Notes under the pieces: model-generated
The model's input: only the letters and a program-made list of their open reading frames with translations
Told to the model about the DNA's origin: nothing
Databases searched by the model: none
Made by a program: the position numbers and the translations under genes
Source of the DNA: Bacteroidia bacterium
Lineage (GTDB): Bacteria; Bacteroidota; Bacteroidia; Bacteroidales; GCA-2748055
Reading direction: 5' to 3'
Length of the DNA stretch: 27,235 bases
Assembly: GCA_030596245.1 (NCBI GenBank)
Contig: JAUVKN010000010.1
Coordinates: forward strand, 1 to 27,235
Shown: one piece after another, positions 15,991 through 24,517 of the stretch
Position numbering within the stretch: the first letter of the stretch is position 1
How the letters are laid out: each line of letters opens with the position of its first letter

Positions 15991-17502
15991 TTAAGCTTTG
16001 GTTTCTGCCAACATCTTTTTACCCTTTTCAATGGCCTCCTCGATGGTTCCTACAAGATTGAAGGCTGCTTCAGGATACTCATCCACTTCTCCATCCATGA
16101 TCATGTTGAATCCTTTGATGGAATCTTCAATGTTCACAAATACCCCGGGCAGACCGGTGAACTGTTCAGCCACATGGAAAGGTTGTGACAGGAACCGTGT
16201 CACGCGCCTGGCCCTGAGAACCACCTGCTTGTCTTCCTCAGAAAGTTCATCCATACCAAGGATGGCAATGATGTCCTGTAATTCATTGTAACGTTGCAGC
16301 AACATCTTCACCCGTTGTGCAGTGTTGTAATGCTCGTTACCTATAATCTCAGCTTTGAGGATCCTGGAGGTTGAATCCAATGGATCCACAGCTGGATAGA
16401 TTCCCAGTGATGCAATTTTTCTGCTCAAAACTGTTGTGGCGTCCAGGTGTGCAAAAGTAGTTGCCGGGGCAGGGTCGGTCAAGTCGTCAGCAGGTACATA
16501 AATGGCCTGAATGGAGGTGATGGAGCCTCGTTTGGTGGAGGTAATTCTCTCCTGCATGAATCCCATTTCAGTAGCCAACGTAGGCTGGTAACCAACAGCA
16601 GAGGGCATTCGTCCCAACAGGGCTGATACTTCGGATCCTGCCTGGGTGAACCGGAAGATGTTATCCACAAAGAAAAGAATATCTTTTCCTCCGCTCTTCT
16701 CATCTCCGTCGCGGAACGATTCAGCAACAGTCAGACCTGACAGGGCTACAGTGGCACGCGCTCCGGGAGGCTCATTCATCTGACCGAATACCAGGGTAGC
16801 TTGGGACTGATCCAATAGCTCGTGGTCAACTTTATCCAGATCCCAGGAACCCTCTTCCATACTTTTCTCGAATGCTTCACCATATTTAATCACACCCGAT
16901 TCAATCATTTCGCGCAGCAGATCATTTCCTTCCCTGGTTCTTTCTCCAACTCCTGCAAATACGGAGATTCCTTCATATTTTTTTGCAATGTTATTGATCA
17001 GCTCCATGATGATCACTGTCTTTCCAACACCGGCTCCACCAAATAGTCCGATTTTCCCCCCCTTTGAATAGGGTTCCAGCAAGTCAATCACCTTAATACC
17101 TGTAAATAACACCTCAGACTCTGTCGACAGATCTTCATATATCGGAGGTTTATTGTGTATATGGTATCCGGTACTGTTATCCACCTCTCCGATACCGTCA
17201 ATGGCCTTTCCAATCACATTCAGCAGCCGTCCTTTCACGGTGTCTCCTTTAGGCATTTTGATGGGTTCGCCTGTGGCTACTACTTTCATTCCGCGCTGAA
17301 GTCCGTCAGTGGAATCCATGGCAATGGTCCTTAAGGTATGTTCACCAATGTGCTGTTGACACTCAATAACCAGCGTTTGGCCGTCTGCACGTTCAATTTC
17401 AAGAGCATCATGAATGCTGGGAAGCTGATCACCTGTTTCTTCAAAACTCACATCAATTACAGGACCGATTACCTGTATGATTTGTCCAATAATCTTTGAC
17501 AT
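15991..17502 (-). CDS. atpD: F-type ATP synthase beta subunit
   Basis: 503 residues, the catalytic subunit of F1. The P-loop GGAGVGKT is at 155-162, followed by the conserved FAGVGERTREGNDL region, the Walker B strand DILFFVDNIFRFTQAG and ATTFAHLDATTVLSR. All expected catalytic segments are present, and the C-terminus ends as in other Bacteroidota. Together with atpC it starts a four-gene transcript that continues into a degenerate hydrolase and a GT9 enzyme. The remaining ATP synthase genes (atpA, B, E, F, G, H) are not here, so the ATP synthase genes are split into at least two loci. A promoter with -7 box CAAATTTA (plus-strand reading) lies 47 bases upstream. Highly secure. Confidence 0.98.
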   Translation of the reverse strand: MSKIIGQIIQVIGPVIDVSFEETGDQLPSIHDALEIERADGQTLVIECQQHIGEHTLRTIAMDSTDGLQRGMKVVATGEPIKMPKGDTVKGRLLNVIGKAIDGIGEVDNSTGYHIHNKPPIYEDLSTESEVLFTGIKVIDLLEPYSKGGKIGLFGGAGVGKTVIIMELINNIAKKYEGISVFAGVGERTREGNDLLREMIESGVIKYGEAFEKSMEEGSWDLDKVDHELLDQSQATLVFGQMNEPPGARATVALSGLTVAESFRDGDEKSGGKDILFFVDNIFRFTQAGSEVSALLGRMPSAVGYQPTLATEMGFMQERITSTKRGSITSIQAIYVPADDLTDPAPATTFAHLDATTVLSRKIASLGIYPAVDPLDSTSRILKAEIIGNEHYNTAQRVKMLLQRYNELQDIIAILGMDELSEEDKQVVLRARRVTRFLSQPFHVAEQFTGLPGVFVNIEDSIKGFNMIMDGEVDEYPEAAFNLVGTIEEAIEKGKKMLAETKA

Positions 17503-17548
17503 TTGAAAGGTGTTTTTTACGATAAAATATGCGTTATTTTCAGTTGCA

Positions 17549-17577
17549 CAAATTTAGCACTTTTTTAACGGGAACAA
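17549..17577 (-). promoter_or_regulatory. Promoter of the atpD transcript
   Basis: On the minus strand, TTG (17577-17575) and TAAATTTG (17556-17549) are separated by 18 bases, close to the Bacteroidota consensus. The box lies 46 bases upstream of the atpD ATG. Confidence 0.5.
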
Positions 17578-17718
17578 CGGAAATTAGTTGGAAAGTTAGT
17601 AAGAAGACACCGCAGGATCTGAGCTGAGAAGCGAAGGAAAGAGGAAAAGGTATAAGTTTGAAACTATTGTGCTAATTAAGTCGTAGACAATATAATCGAT
17701 ACTCTATAACCAGATCCT

Positions 17719-18309
17719 GTGAAAAATCGCTTATCAACAATATATTTCTTACCGATCATTGGTTTTACCCTTTTTTTCAGTATTAATGCTGACGCTCAGG
17801 TGCACAGGGTTGGTGGGGGATTGTCTTTTGCTTCAGGAGTTGAATTTAATAGTGGAGAGACCGGAAATCCTGGCTTTACGTTAAAAACATGGTTAGCGCT
17901 CAATAAACGAAGCAGCTTTCATATTGTGCCTTCCATTTCAGTTTATAACTGTTACAAACGTGAAACAGGGTATGAAATACTGACCAATTATATGTTTCAT
18001 GGGGATTTGAATGCACAATACACGTTATTTCTGGAAGGATCGGTAAAGACAATGGTTTTTGGAGGAGGTAATTTCACCTATCTGACCTCTGATTATGAAC
18101 CGCTTTACCCAACAGGGAATGAAACTATCACCGATGATAACGATTATGCTATTGGAGGAAATGTAGGGGCAGGATTGGAATTGCATATGGCTCCGAAGTG
18201 GGATTTCAATGTTTCCGGGAAATATCTTTTCTCAAAATATCCTCAATTCATTATTTCGATTCAGGCTGTTTATTATTTTAAAACCCGGAGAAGGGCATAC
18301 AAGAGATGA
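17719..18309 (+). CDS. Small outer-membrane beta-barrel protein
   Basis: 196 residues from a GTG start. A signal peptide (STIYFLPIIGFTLFFSINADA) is cut near ADAQ. The mature protein alternates aromatic and glycine-rich strands (for example SSFHIVPSISVYNCYKR, MVFGGGNFTYL and VGAGLELHMAPKWDFNVSGK). It ends in FIISIQAVYYF followed by a short basic tail, typical of an 8-stranded porin-like barrel. No enzyme motif is seen; the role is unknown. Close relatives in Bacteroidota are annotated as outer-membrane beta-barrel proteins. A TAAGTTTG box at 17653-17660 may be its promoter, without a clear -33. It is followed after 66 bases by the GH16-like gene on the same strand, so the two may be co-transcribed. 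Confidence 0.75.
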   Translation: MKNRLSTIYFLPIIGFTLFFSINADAQVHRVGGGLSFASGVEFNSGETGNPGFTLKTWLALNKRSSFHIVPSISVYNCYKRETGYEILTNYMFHGDLNAQYTLFLEGSVKTMVFGGGNFTYLTSDYEPLYPTGNETITDDNDYAIGGNVGAGLELHMAPKWDFNVSGKYLFSKYPQFIISIQAVYYFKTRRRAYKR

Positions 18310-18375
18310 TTTTTTTTATCTTTAGTCATTATAAATTGAGTATTTACAGGTTTCAGAAACAGATAAGACATTGTT

Positions 18376-19551
18376 ATGGCTAGCTTAAGTTTTTTGCTTG
18401 GGATGGTACCCGGTACCGAAAAGGTGGAAACAGCAGACGATCAGTTAAGAGCTGATTTTCAAGCTTATAAAGATTATGAAAATTCGGATGATTTGAAGCA
18501 TTATCTGGAGCTTGAAAAGGAGGTGACTTCAGGCGATTTTGCGATGAGAAAGAAGAAGATACTCAAGGCAAAGTTTAAAGCCTCGGAAGCCTTCAGGAAA
18601 GAGCTTCGGTACAATCAGCTTATGAAACGTTTGAAGGGGGACGAGAAGTCGGCAGAGTTGAATGAGCTGGAAGAGTATGTCCAGTCGGAGGAATTTATTA
18701 AGCAGAAACAATTCCTGACCATGCGGCCTAACGAGCGGTATGAAACTACGGATGAGTATAATAAAGAAATAGAATATAAAACACTTAAGAAGTCTGAAAA
18801 GGTTTTGTGGTATTACAAAACAAAAAAGAAGTATCCCTTTAAGGAGCTCGAGAAGTGGAATCTTACATTTGAAGAAAAATTCAATAAAAGCGTGCTTGAC
18901 ACTTCCAAATGGATGACCCGCTATTTTTGGGGAGATAAGACCATGGAAAGCTCTTTCGTGCTTGAGGATGACAAAAGCTTCATTACAGATGGAGGCAATA
19001 TAGAGTTTTATGATAATAAGGCAAGGATTGTTACCAAAGCAGGAAAAGCAGAGGGACTGGTCTGGAGAGCTGAACAGGGTTTTGTTCTGGAGGATTTTGA
19101 TTTCACTTCGGGATTGATCAGTACCGCCAAAAGCTTCAAGCAGAAGTATGGTATATTTAAGGCAAAAATCAAAATGGCCGGAGGATCGGTGGCTCAGACA
19201 TTCTGGATGGTCTCAGAAACAATGCTTCCCCATATTGATGTGGCCAGGTTTGAAAATGGCAAACTCCATGCTAACTATTTTTGGGGATCGGGCAACTCTT
19301 CCAACAAATCTGTTTCAAAAACAGGAGGTGCCAAATATGCTGATCAGTATTACATATTTACATTGGAATGGACCCCCAACAAGCTGGTTTGGAAGATCAA
19401 TGACAAGACCTTTAAATCTCAAACATCCGGCGTTCCCCAGGAAGAGATGTGCATCAACCTCTCCTCGAACTTGAAAAAAGATTCATCCGAAGGCGGACTC
19501 CCCTCAGCCATGGAGATTGACTGGATCAGGGTCTATAAGTTGAAAGAGTAA
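18376..19551 (+). CDS. GH16-fold protein without catalytic glutamates, with N-terminal helical repeats
   Basis: 391 residues and no recognisable signal peptide. Residues 25-160 are strongly charged and helical, with two or three imperfect repeats of about 50 residues (AYKDYENSDDLKHYLELEKE, then NELEEYVQSEEFIKQKQ, then YKTLKKSEKVLWYYKTKKK). From 163 on the protein has a GH16 jelly-roll: LTFEEKFN, YGIFKAKIKM, TFWMVSE, FTLEWTPNKLVWKIN and MEIDWIRVYK. GH16 enzymes carry E-x-D-x-(x)-E after the PFW/FW strand. Here the segment is PHIDVARFE, so the nucleophile Glu is H286 and the acid/base position is A290 or R291; only D288 survives. It should bind but not cut beta-glucan-like sugars. A hairpin terminator follows the stop. 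Cellular location is unclear because no export signal is seen. Confidence 0.8.
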   Translation: MASLSFLLGMVPGTEKVETADDQLRADFQAYKDYENSDDLKHYLELEKEVTSGDFAMRKKKILKAKFKASEAFRKELRYNQLMKRLKGDEKSAELNELEEYVQSEEFIKQKQFLTMRPNERYETTDEYNKEIEYKTLKKSEKVLWYYKTKKKYPFKELEKWNLTFEEKFNKSVLDTSKWMTRYFWGDKTMESSFVLEDDKSFITDGGNIEFYDNKARIVTKAGKAEGLVWRAEQGFVLEDFDFTSGLISTAKSFKQKYGIFKAKIKMAGGSVAQTFWMVSETMLPHIDVARFENGKLHANYFWGSGNSSNKSVSKTGGAKYADQYYIFTLEWTPNKLVWKINDKTFKSQTSGVPQEEMCINLSSNLKKDSSEGGLPSAMEIDWIRVYKLKE

Positions 19552-19609
19552 CTTAGTTGGAAAGAAGATTATAGGAACTGACTAGAAAGTCGATTCGATA
19601 TACATAATG

Positions 19610-19637
19610 CCCTGTCCATGAAATTGGATGGGGTTTT
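19610..19637 (+). terminator. Hairpin terminator after the GH16-like gene
   Basis: CCCTGTCCA (19610-19618) pairs with TGGATGGGG (19625-19633) in a 9-base stem with two G-T wobbles and a 6-base loop. TTTT follows at 19634-19637 and a further T-run at 19648. It lies 58 bases after the GH16-like stop and before the ggt gene. Confidence 0.6.
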
Positions 19638-19700
19638 ATTATGGCCCTTTTTTGTAATTTACATGCGATAAATCTGAAGACAATCCATTAAAAATATAAC

Positions 19701-21389
19701 ATGAAAAGATTTATATTTTCTTTTAACCTGTTGGTGGTGGTGGGCTTAGCGATTGCACAGGACCGGATTACAGGAGAATCATTTGCAACACGATCGGAGG
19801 TAATTGCAAAAAATGGAATGGCATGCACCAGTCAGCCTCTGGCCACTCAGGTTGCACTGGATATTCTGAAAGCTGGAGGAAATGCGATGGATGCAGCCAT
19901 TGCTGCTAATGCGGTACTAGGATTGGTTGAACCCACCGGAAATGGAGTCGGTGGTGACCTGTTTGCCATTGTGTGGGATGCTGAAACCGAAAAGCTGTAT
20001 GGTTTGAATGCCAGCGGAAGGTCTCCCCGTTCTCTTACCCTGGATTATTTCAAAGAGAATGGAATTGAAAATATCCCTTCATATGGACCTCTTCCTGTTT
20101 CAGTACCTGGATGTGTGGATGGGTGGTATGAGTTGAATGAGAAGTTTGGATCTATGAAAATGGAGGAAATCCTTAAACCGGCTATCAACTATGCCCGGGA
20201 GGGTTTTCCTGTCACTGAAGTAATTGCATATTACTGGGCAGGTGGTGCCAGAGCATTAAGTAATTTCCCAAATATAGCTGAGGTATATATGCCAGACGGG
20301 AATGCCCCTGAAAAGGGGGAAATATTTAAGAATCCCTATCTGGCAAGCACCCTTGAAAAGATTGCTAAAGGCGGAAGAGACGCATTCTATAAGGGGGAAA
20401 TTGCGAGGACCATCGATACATTCATGAAAGAACAGGGTGGATTTCTTTCCTATGAAGACTTGGCCGGTCATACTTCTGAGTGGGTGGAGCCGGTGAGCAC
20501 CAATTATCGTGGTTACGATGTTTGGGAACTACCCCCTAACGGACAGGGAATCGCTGCACTTCAAATCCTGAATATTCTGGAAGGGTATGATATAGCTTCA
20601 ATGGGATTTGGAAGCAGCGAATACATACATTACTTCGTGGAGGCCAAGAAGCTGGCATTTGAGGATAGGGCCAGGTATTATGCCGATCCAGCATTCAATG
20701 AGATCCCTGTGGAGACATTGATTTCAAAAGAATATGCCTCAAGACGCAGGGAATTGATCAATTCTCGAAGGGCTTCCCGATTCTTGGATGCAGGCAAGAT
20801 TGAGCATGGAAATACCATCTACATGACCGTAGCTGACAATGCAGGGAATATGGTCTCCTTGATCCAAAGCAATTATCGCGGATTAGGATCAGGAATGTGT
20901 CCCCCGGGTCTGGGATTTATCTTACAGGATCGTGGAGAAATATTTACACTCGAGGAGGGGCATTTCAATGTTTATGAACCTGGCAAAAGACCTTTTCATA
21001 CCATTATTCCAGCGTTTATTACAAAGCATGGAAAACCGTGGATGAGCTTTGGTGTAATGGGAGGATCCATGCAACCACAGGGGCATGTTCAAATCGTAAT
21101 CAATATGATCGATTTTGGAATGAATTTACAGGAAGCGGGTGATGCCCCACGCATTCGCCATGATGGCTCATCACAACCCACCGGAGAGAAAATGACCGAT
21201 GGAGGGATCGTCAACCTGGAATCGGGGATACCCTATCAGAGTATCCGGGAACTGGTCCGCCAGGGCCATAGGATTCAATATACCGTTGGTGGATATGGTG
21301 GATACCAGGCCATTCTTTGGGATGAAGAAAAAGGAGTTTATTTCGGAGCATCAGAGTCAAGAAAAGATGGGCAGGCAGCTGGGTATTGA
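19701..21389 (+). CDS. ggt: Gamma-glutamyltransferase (gamma-glutamyl hydrolase/transpeptidase)
   Basis: 562 residues. A signal peptide (FIFSFNLLVVVGLAIA, then QDRITG) exports it to the periplasm. The Ntn-hydrolase region starts at the self-cleavage Thr, T372 (HGNTIYMTVADNAGN), which becomes the N-terminal nucleophile of the small subunit. TGNGVGGDLFAIVWD near 93-107, YRGLGSGMCPPGLGFILQDR and GVMGGSMQPQGHVQ are conserved in the family. GGT cleaves gamma-glutamyl bonds of glutathione and related peptides, supplying glutamate and cysteine from outside. Large and small subunits come from one precursor, and both look complete. The gene stands alone, 150 bases after the GH16-like gene, and converges on the SLC13-type gene. 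Confidence 0.95.
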   Translation: MKRFIFSFNLLVVVGLAIAQDRITGESFATRSEVIAKNGMACTSQPLATQVALDILKAGGNAMDAAIAANAVLGLVEPTGNGVGGDLFAIVWDAETEKLYGLNASGRSPRSLTLDYFKENGIENIPSYGPLPVSVPGCVDGWYELNEKFGSMKMEEILKPAINYAREGFPVTEVIAYYWAGGARALSNFPNIAEVYMPDGNAPEKGEIFKNPYLASTLEKIAKGGRDAFYKGEIARTIDTFMKEQGGFLSYEDLAGHTSEWVEPVSTNYRGYDVWELPPNGQGIAALQILNILEGYDIASMGFGSSEYIHYFVEAKKLAFEDRARYYADPAFNEIPVETLISKEYASRRRELINSRRASRFLDAGKIEHGNTIYMTVADNAGNMVSLIQSNYRGLGSGMCPPGLGFILQDRGEIFTLEEGHFNVYEPGKRPFHTIIPAFITKHGKPWMSFGVMGGSMQPQGHVQIVINMIDFGMNLQEAGDAPRIRHDGSSQPTGEKMTDGGIVNLESGIPYQSIRELVRQGHRIQYTVGGYGGYQAILWDEEKGVYFGASESRKDGQAAGY

Positions 21390-21395
21390 GGCAAA

Positions 21396-21438
21396 AGTCT
21401 GTAAGGTCAAGACTCTTTACATACAGACATTACAGACT
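21396..21438. repeat. 9-bp inverted repeat plus tandem 7-mer in a convergent gap
   Basis: AGTCTGTAA (21396-21404) is the exact reverse complement of TTACAGACT (21430-21438). TACAGAC also occurs at 21422-21428, nine bases earlier. The repeat fills almost the whole gap between the two opposing stops and probably forms a hairpin that ends transcription from both sides. No T-run is present. Confidence 0.4.
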
Positions 21439-21440
21439 AT

Positions 21441-23246
21441 CTAAAACGGCCAGAATATGGGTATTACCAGAATGGATATGATCAATGCAAGAATATTAAG
21501 GGGGAGACCGATTTTCCAGTAGTCACTGAATTTATAGTTACCAATGCTCTGAACGATGAGGTTGGTCTGGTAGCCAATGGGAGTAGAGAAGCTGGCGGAA
21601 GCAGCTATACAGATGGTGATGAAAAATGGTTTGGGATCCACTCCCAGCTGGGTAGCCGCTGCATAGGCGATGGGAAAAGTAATGGCTGCAGCGGCGTTGT
21701 TGGTGATGATTTCGGTAAAGATGCTTGTAAAGATAAATATGGCCGCCATTACCCCGATGGGACCGAAGCCTTTGGAGAGATTAATGGTGCTGTGGGCAAG
21801 GAAATCAGCAGCGCCGGAATGCTGAAGGGCGCGGCTGATCCCGAATGCACAGGCGATGGTAATGAGCACGTCCCAGTTGATGGGTTTGGTGTACTTTTTT
21901 GGAGTGAAGATTTTCATCAGGGCCATCAACACCACTGTCACCGCTGCAAAGAAAAACATATCAAACTCGTTCTTTCCATGTGCAGGGATAAACCGGCCAG
22001 CAGTGGCTCCCGCAATCATCAAAAAAACAAGACCCATTGCAATCCATCGCCTGCGGCGGTCTTTGGGATCGTCCATGTCACCGATCTCAGAGGCCATATA
22101 GAATACCCTGGATTCGCCCCAGTACCGGGTAAAATCATCGGTGGTAAGCAGCATCAGGTTGTCCCCTGTCTTCAGCTCCAGGTTTTTAAGGTTGGTGGTG
22201 ATACGTTCACCATTGCGATGGACAGCCATAACCACGGCATTATAGTGGCCAAAGAAGTCGAATTCTCCCAGGGTTTGCTGGATCCCGGGAAACCGGGGAG
22301 CAATGACTACCTCTACATGTTTCAGGGATTTCTTCAGAAAATCCGGAGCTACATTGTCCAGCGCATTTAATTTCACACTGGAGGTCTGCGTCAAAAATCC
22401 TACATCTTCTGAGCTTCCGGCAACAATGAGCTTATCATCTGCCTCAAGAACGAATGGTGAGTTGGAGATTTTGATATGTTTACCATACCTGATCACGGTT
22501 CTTACGGTAAATTCGTTGAGACCCGGCAAACGCCTTTTTTCAATCTCTTTACCGATGAGGTTGCTGTTGGCAGGAAGGTAGAGATCAAAATAGTATTCCC
22601 GGATATCGTTGGGAAAGCTAAATCTGGGGATCTTCTCACCCGGCAACAGCCTGTTAGAGAATAAATTCAAATAAATGAAACCAAAGAATGCGAGGAACAA
22701 TCCCACTTTGGCAAGTTCAAACATAGAGAGGCCCTCCATTCCCCTGTCCAGCATCATGCCATGTACAAGCAAGTTGGTAGAGGTACCGATCAGGGTGCAG
22801 GTTCCTCCAAATATTGTAGCATACGAAAGTGGGATCAGGAATTTCTGTGATGGGAGGCTCATTTTATCAGCCCATTTTTTGAGCAAGGGAGCAAAAATGA
22901 TCACTACTGGTGTATTGTTCAGGAAGGCAGAGATGGCTGCTACGGGAATCATGATCTGCATGAGAAGCCTGGGAATGGGTTTGCGTTTTTTTGGCAGGAT
23001 CATCGTGCCCATCTTCTTCAGAACCCCGGTTTCTTTGACGCCTTCACTGACAAGGAACAGAAGGGCCACTGTGATCATGCCCTTGTTGGAGAAACCCGAA
23101 AGGGCATCTTCAGCCGTAATGATATCTGCCATCATGAAAACAACCAAAGCGGCAAACAGTATCAGGCCGGGCCGCATAACTTCTTTCATGAGGGCAACGA
23201 TCATGACCAGAATGACCCCTATGGCTATATAACCGGAGATTGTCAT
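21441..23246 (-). CDS. SLC13/DASS-family anion transporter with central TrkA-C (RCK_C) domains
   Basis: 601 residues. Two halves of about five or six membrane helices flank a soluble insert (about 205-370). The insert contains two TrkA-C-like regions: LIGKEIEKRRLPGLNEFTV with LEADDKLIVAGSSEDV, and then FDFFGHYNAVVMAVHRNGER with LKTGDNLMLLTTDD. NNTPVV (110-115) with GTSTN (154-158) in the first half, and TNNAAAA (N516-N517) with IGYQTNL in the second, are the paired motifs that bind sodium and substrate in this family. Substrates of related proteins include sulfate and di- or tricarboxylates; which applies here cannot be read. Its ATG overlaps the stop of the RdhA-like gene (ATGA), so the two are translationally coupled. 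Confidence 0.9.
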   Translation of the reverse strand: MTISGYIAIGVILVMIVALMKEVMRPGLILFAALVVFMMADIITAEDALSGFSNKGMITVALLFLVSEGVKETGVLKKMGTMILPKKRKPIPRLLMQIMIPVAAISAFLNNTPVVIIFAPLLKKWADKMSLPSQKFLIPLSYATIFGGTCTLIGTSTNLLVHGMMLDRGMEGLSMFELAKVGLFLAFFGFIYLNLFSNRLLPGEKIPRFSFPNDIREYYFDLYLPANSNLIGKEIEKRRLPGLNEFTVRTVIRYGKHIKISNSPFVLEADDKLIVAGSSEDVGFLTQTSSVKLNALDNVAPDFLKKSLKHVEVVIAPRFPGIQQTLGEFDFFGHYNAVVMAVHRNGERITTNLKNLELKTGDNLMLLTTDDFTRYWGESRVFYMASEIGDMDDPKDRRRRWIAMGLVFLMIAGATAGRFIPAHGKNEFDMFFFAAVTVVLMALMKIFTPKKYTKPINWDVLITIACAFGISRALQHSGAADFLAHSTINLSKGFGPIGVMAAIFIFTSIFTEIITNNAAAAITFPIAYAAATQLGVDPKPFFITICIAASASFSTPIGYQTNLIVQSIGNYKFSDYWKIGLPLNILALIISILVIPIFWPF

Positions 23247-24448
23247 TGTTTATCCAATATATCTACCCAGTTGGGCAATGGCCAAATTTGTGGTTTGCGG
23301 CCATAAAAAATATCGTCCAATTTAATGGCCAAAAGCCGAAAAACCAAATTATTTTTGATGGCCCATCTAATAAAACGGTGAAACCAATCGTCGGGATGGC
23401 TGTAAGGACATACAGTTATGCATCTGCCACAATCGGTTCCGGAAAGGGTCCAAAAATGATAACATTTTTCGGAATTGATCTGCCAACGGTCAATTCCATC
23501 CTGTGTAATACGGGGTCCGTAAGGGATGGCGGCTGCCGGACATACATGGGCACATTTTTTGCAGTGGTGACAAAAGTGAAGGGTAGTCGTATCGGGTTTG
23601 GAGTCGGAATGAGCAAGGGGCATGTTGGTGGTTACTACAGAAATCCGTACACGTGGACCCAACTTTGGAGTCATCAATAGACCCATGCGACCCACAATAC
23701 CCAGTCCTGCATCCACAGCAACTAGTGGACAGATTACTTCGTAGTTGCCATCGATATGGGCAGTGGCCTCATACCCCAACTCTTTGATATAAGTCGACAA
23801 TTTAAGGGCGAGCACACCAGAACGAAGGTATTGTTCAGAAGATTCCATCACTGATGTGCCTTCGGGTGCCGACTGCAACATCCGGTGATCCATTTCCACA
23901 GTAATGGCTATGGCATGATCGTGGATTTTCTTTATAGGTTTACCCGATCGGGGGCCCCTGCCCTTGTGGGAATAGAGATGGTACTCCTCTAACCGGGTGA
24001 AACCAACGCTGTGAGCACCGGTCTGCTTAAGCCACTGAGAGATGAATTGGGAGATTTTCTCCGGGTTAACTTTGATCTTTCCCCTATTCAAATTAGCTTT
24101 TTCAGTGACAGGAATTTCAGATTGTGATGAGTTCAGGGTTTCAATGATCTTGAAATTTGCTTTTGCTGCGGCAAATGTTCCTGGATGGAAGTAACGCGAT
24201 TTGTCTGACAATAATCCCGGAGCCTGACGTGATCTGTCATCTGCTAATTTAAATTCGGGATGTTGACTGTAGTAAGACTCATAGACTTTTGTATCAGTAT
24301 TCAGCAAGCGTCGGGACAAAACCGCATCTGCTTCGTGGACCCTGTTTGAAGGGGATTGGTAAGTGAATGAACGGGCACCCTTAATGGGGAGAAAAAGAAC
24401 CAGTAGAGTCACTGCAAAACTGCCAAGGATAATAATTACCAGGAGCAT
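23243..24448 (-). CDS. Reductive-dehalogenase-like (RdhA/QueG superfamily) cobalamin iron-sulfur protein
   Basis: 401 residues. One N-terminal membrane helix (about 2-21) replaces the Tat signal of respiratory dehalogenases. The C-terminal half has two cysteine sets: C293-C296-C299-C303 (CHHCKKCAHVCP) and C329, C340-C343-C347 (SGTDCGRCITVCP), enough for two [4Fe-4S] clusters. AVDAGLGIVGRMGLLMTPKL followed by GPRVRI and TTNMPL resembles RdhA rather than QueG, which reads differently here. PceA of Sulfurospirillum uses Tyr246, Asn272 and Arg305; N235 and R268 have the same 33-residue spacing, and Y207 lies near the expected Tyr. That match is by offset from memory, not by alignment. No rdhB anchor is present. 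It could dehalogenate, or have another B12-dependent reductive role; the clusters are well supported, the substrate is not. Confidence 0.82.
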   Translation of the reverse strand: MLLVIIILGSFAVTLLVLFLPIKGARSFTYQSPSNRVHEADAVLSRRLLNTDTKVYESYYSQHPEFKLADDRSRQAPGLLSDKSRYFHPGTFAAAKANFKIIETLNSSQSEIPVTEKANLNRGKIKVNPEKISQFISQWLKQTGAHSVGFTRLEEYHLYSHKGRGPRSGKPIKKIHDHAIAITVEMDHRMLQSAPEGTSVMESSEQYLRSGVLALKLSTYIKELGYEATAHIDGNYEVICPLVAVDAGLGIVGRMGLLMTPKLGPRVRISVVTTNMPLAHSDSKPDTTTLHFCHHCKKCAHVCPAAAIPYGPRITQDGIDRWQINSEKCYHFWTLSGTDCGRCITVCPYSHPDDWFHRFIRWAIKNNLVFRLLAIKLDDIFYGRKPQIWPLPNWVDILDKQ

Positions 24449-24517
24449 CAGATGAAATGAATATGCTGCAATAGTAAAAAAAAATCCTCAATTAATGGTG
24501 GGAATCGGTGTTACATG

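Noticed and set aside
17584..19564. Direct repeat TTAGTTGGAAAG at 17584-17595 and 19553-19564 flanking the barrel and GH16-like genes
   Set aside because: About 20 random 12-mer repeats are expected in 27 kb, the flanks do not extend the match and no mobile gene is present.
21792..22370. 192-codon plus-strand ORF antisense to the SLC13-type gene
   Set aside because: Antisense frame of a clear membrane transporter; no family resemblance.
22675..23232. 185-codon plus-strand ORF antisense to the SLC13-type gene
   Set aside because: Ser/Arg-rich antisense frame of a transporter gene with no domain or ribosome binding site.
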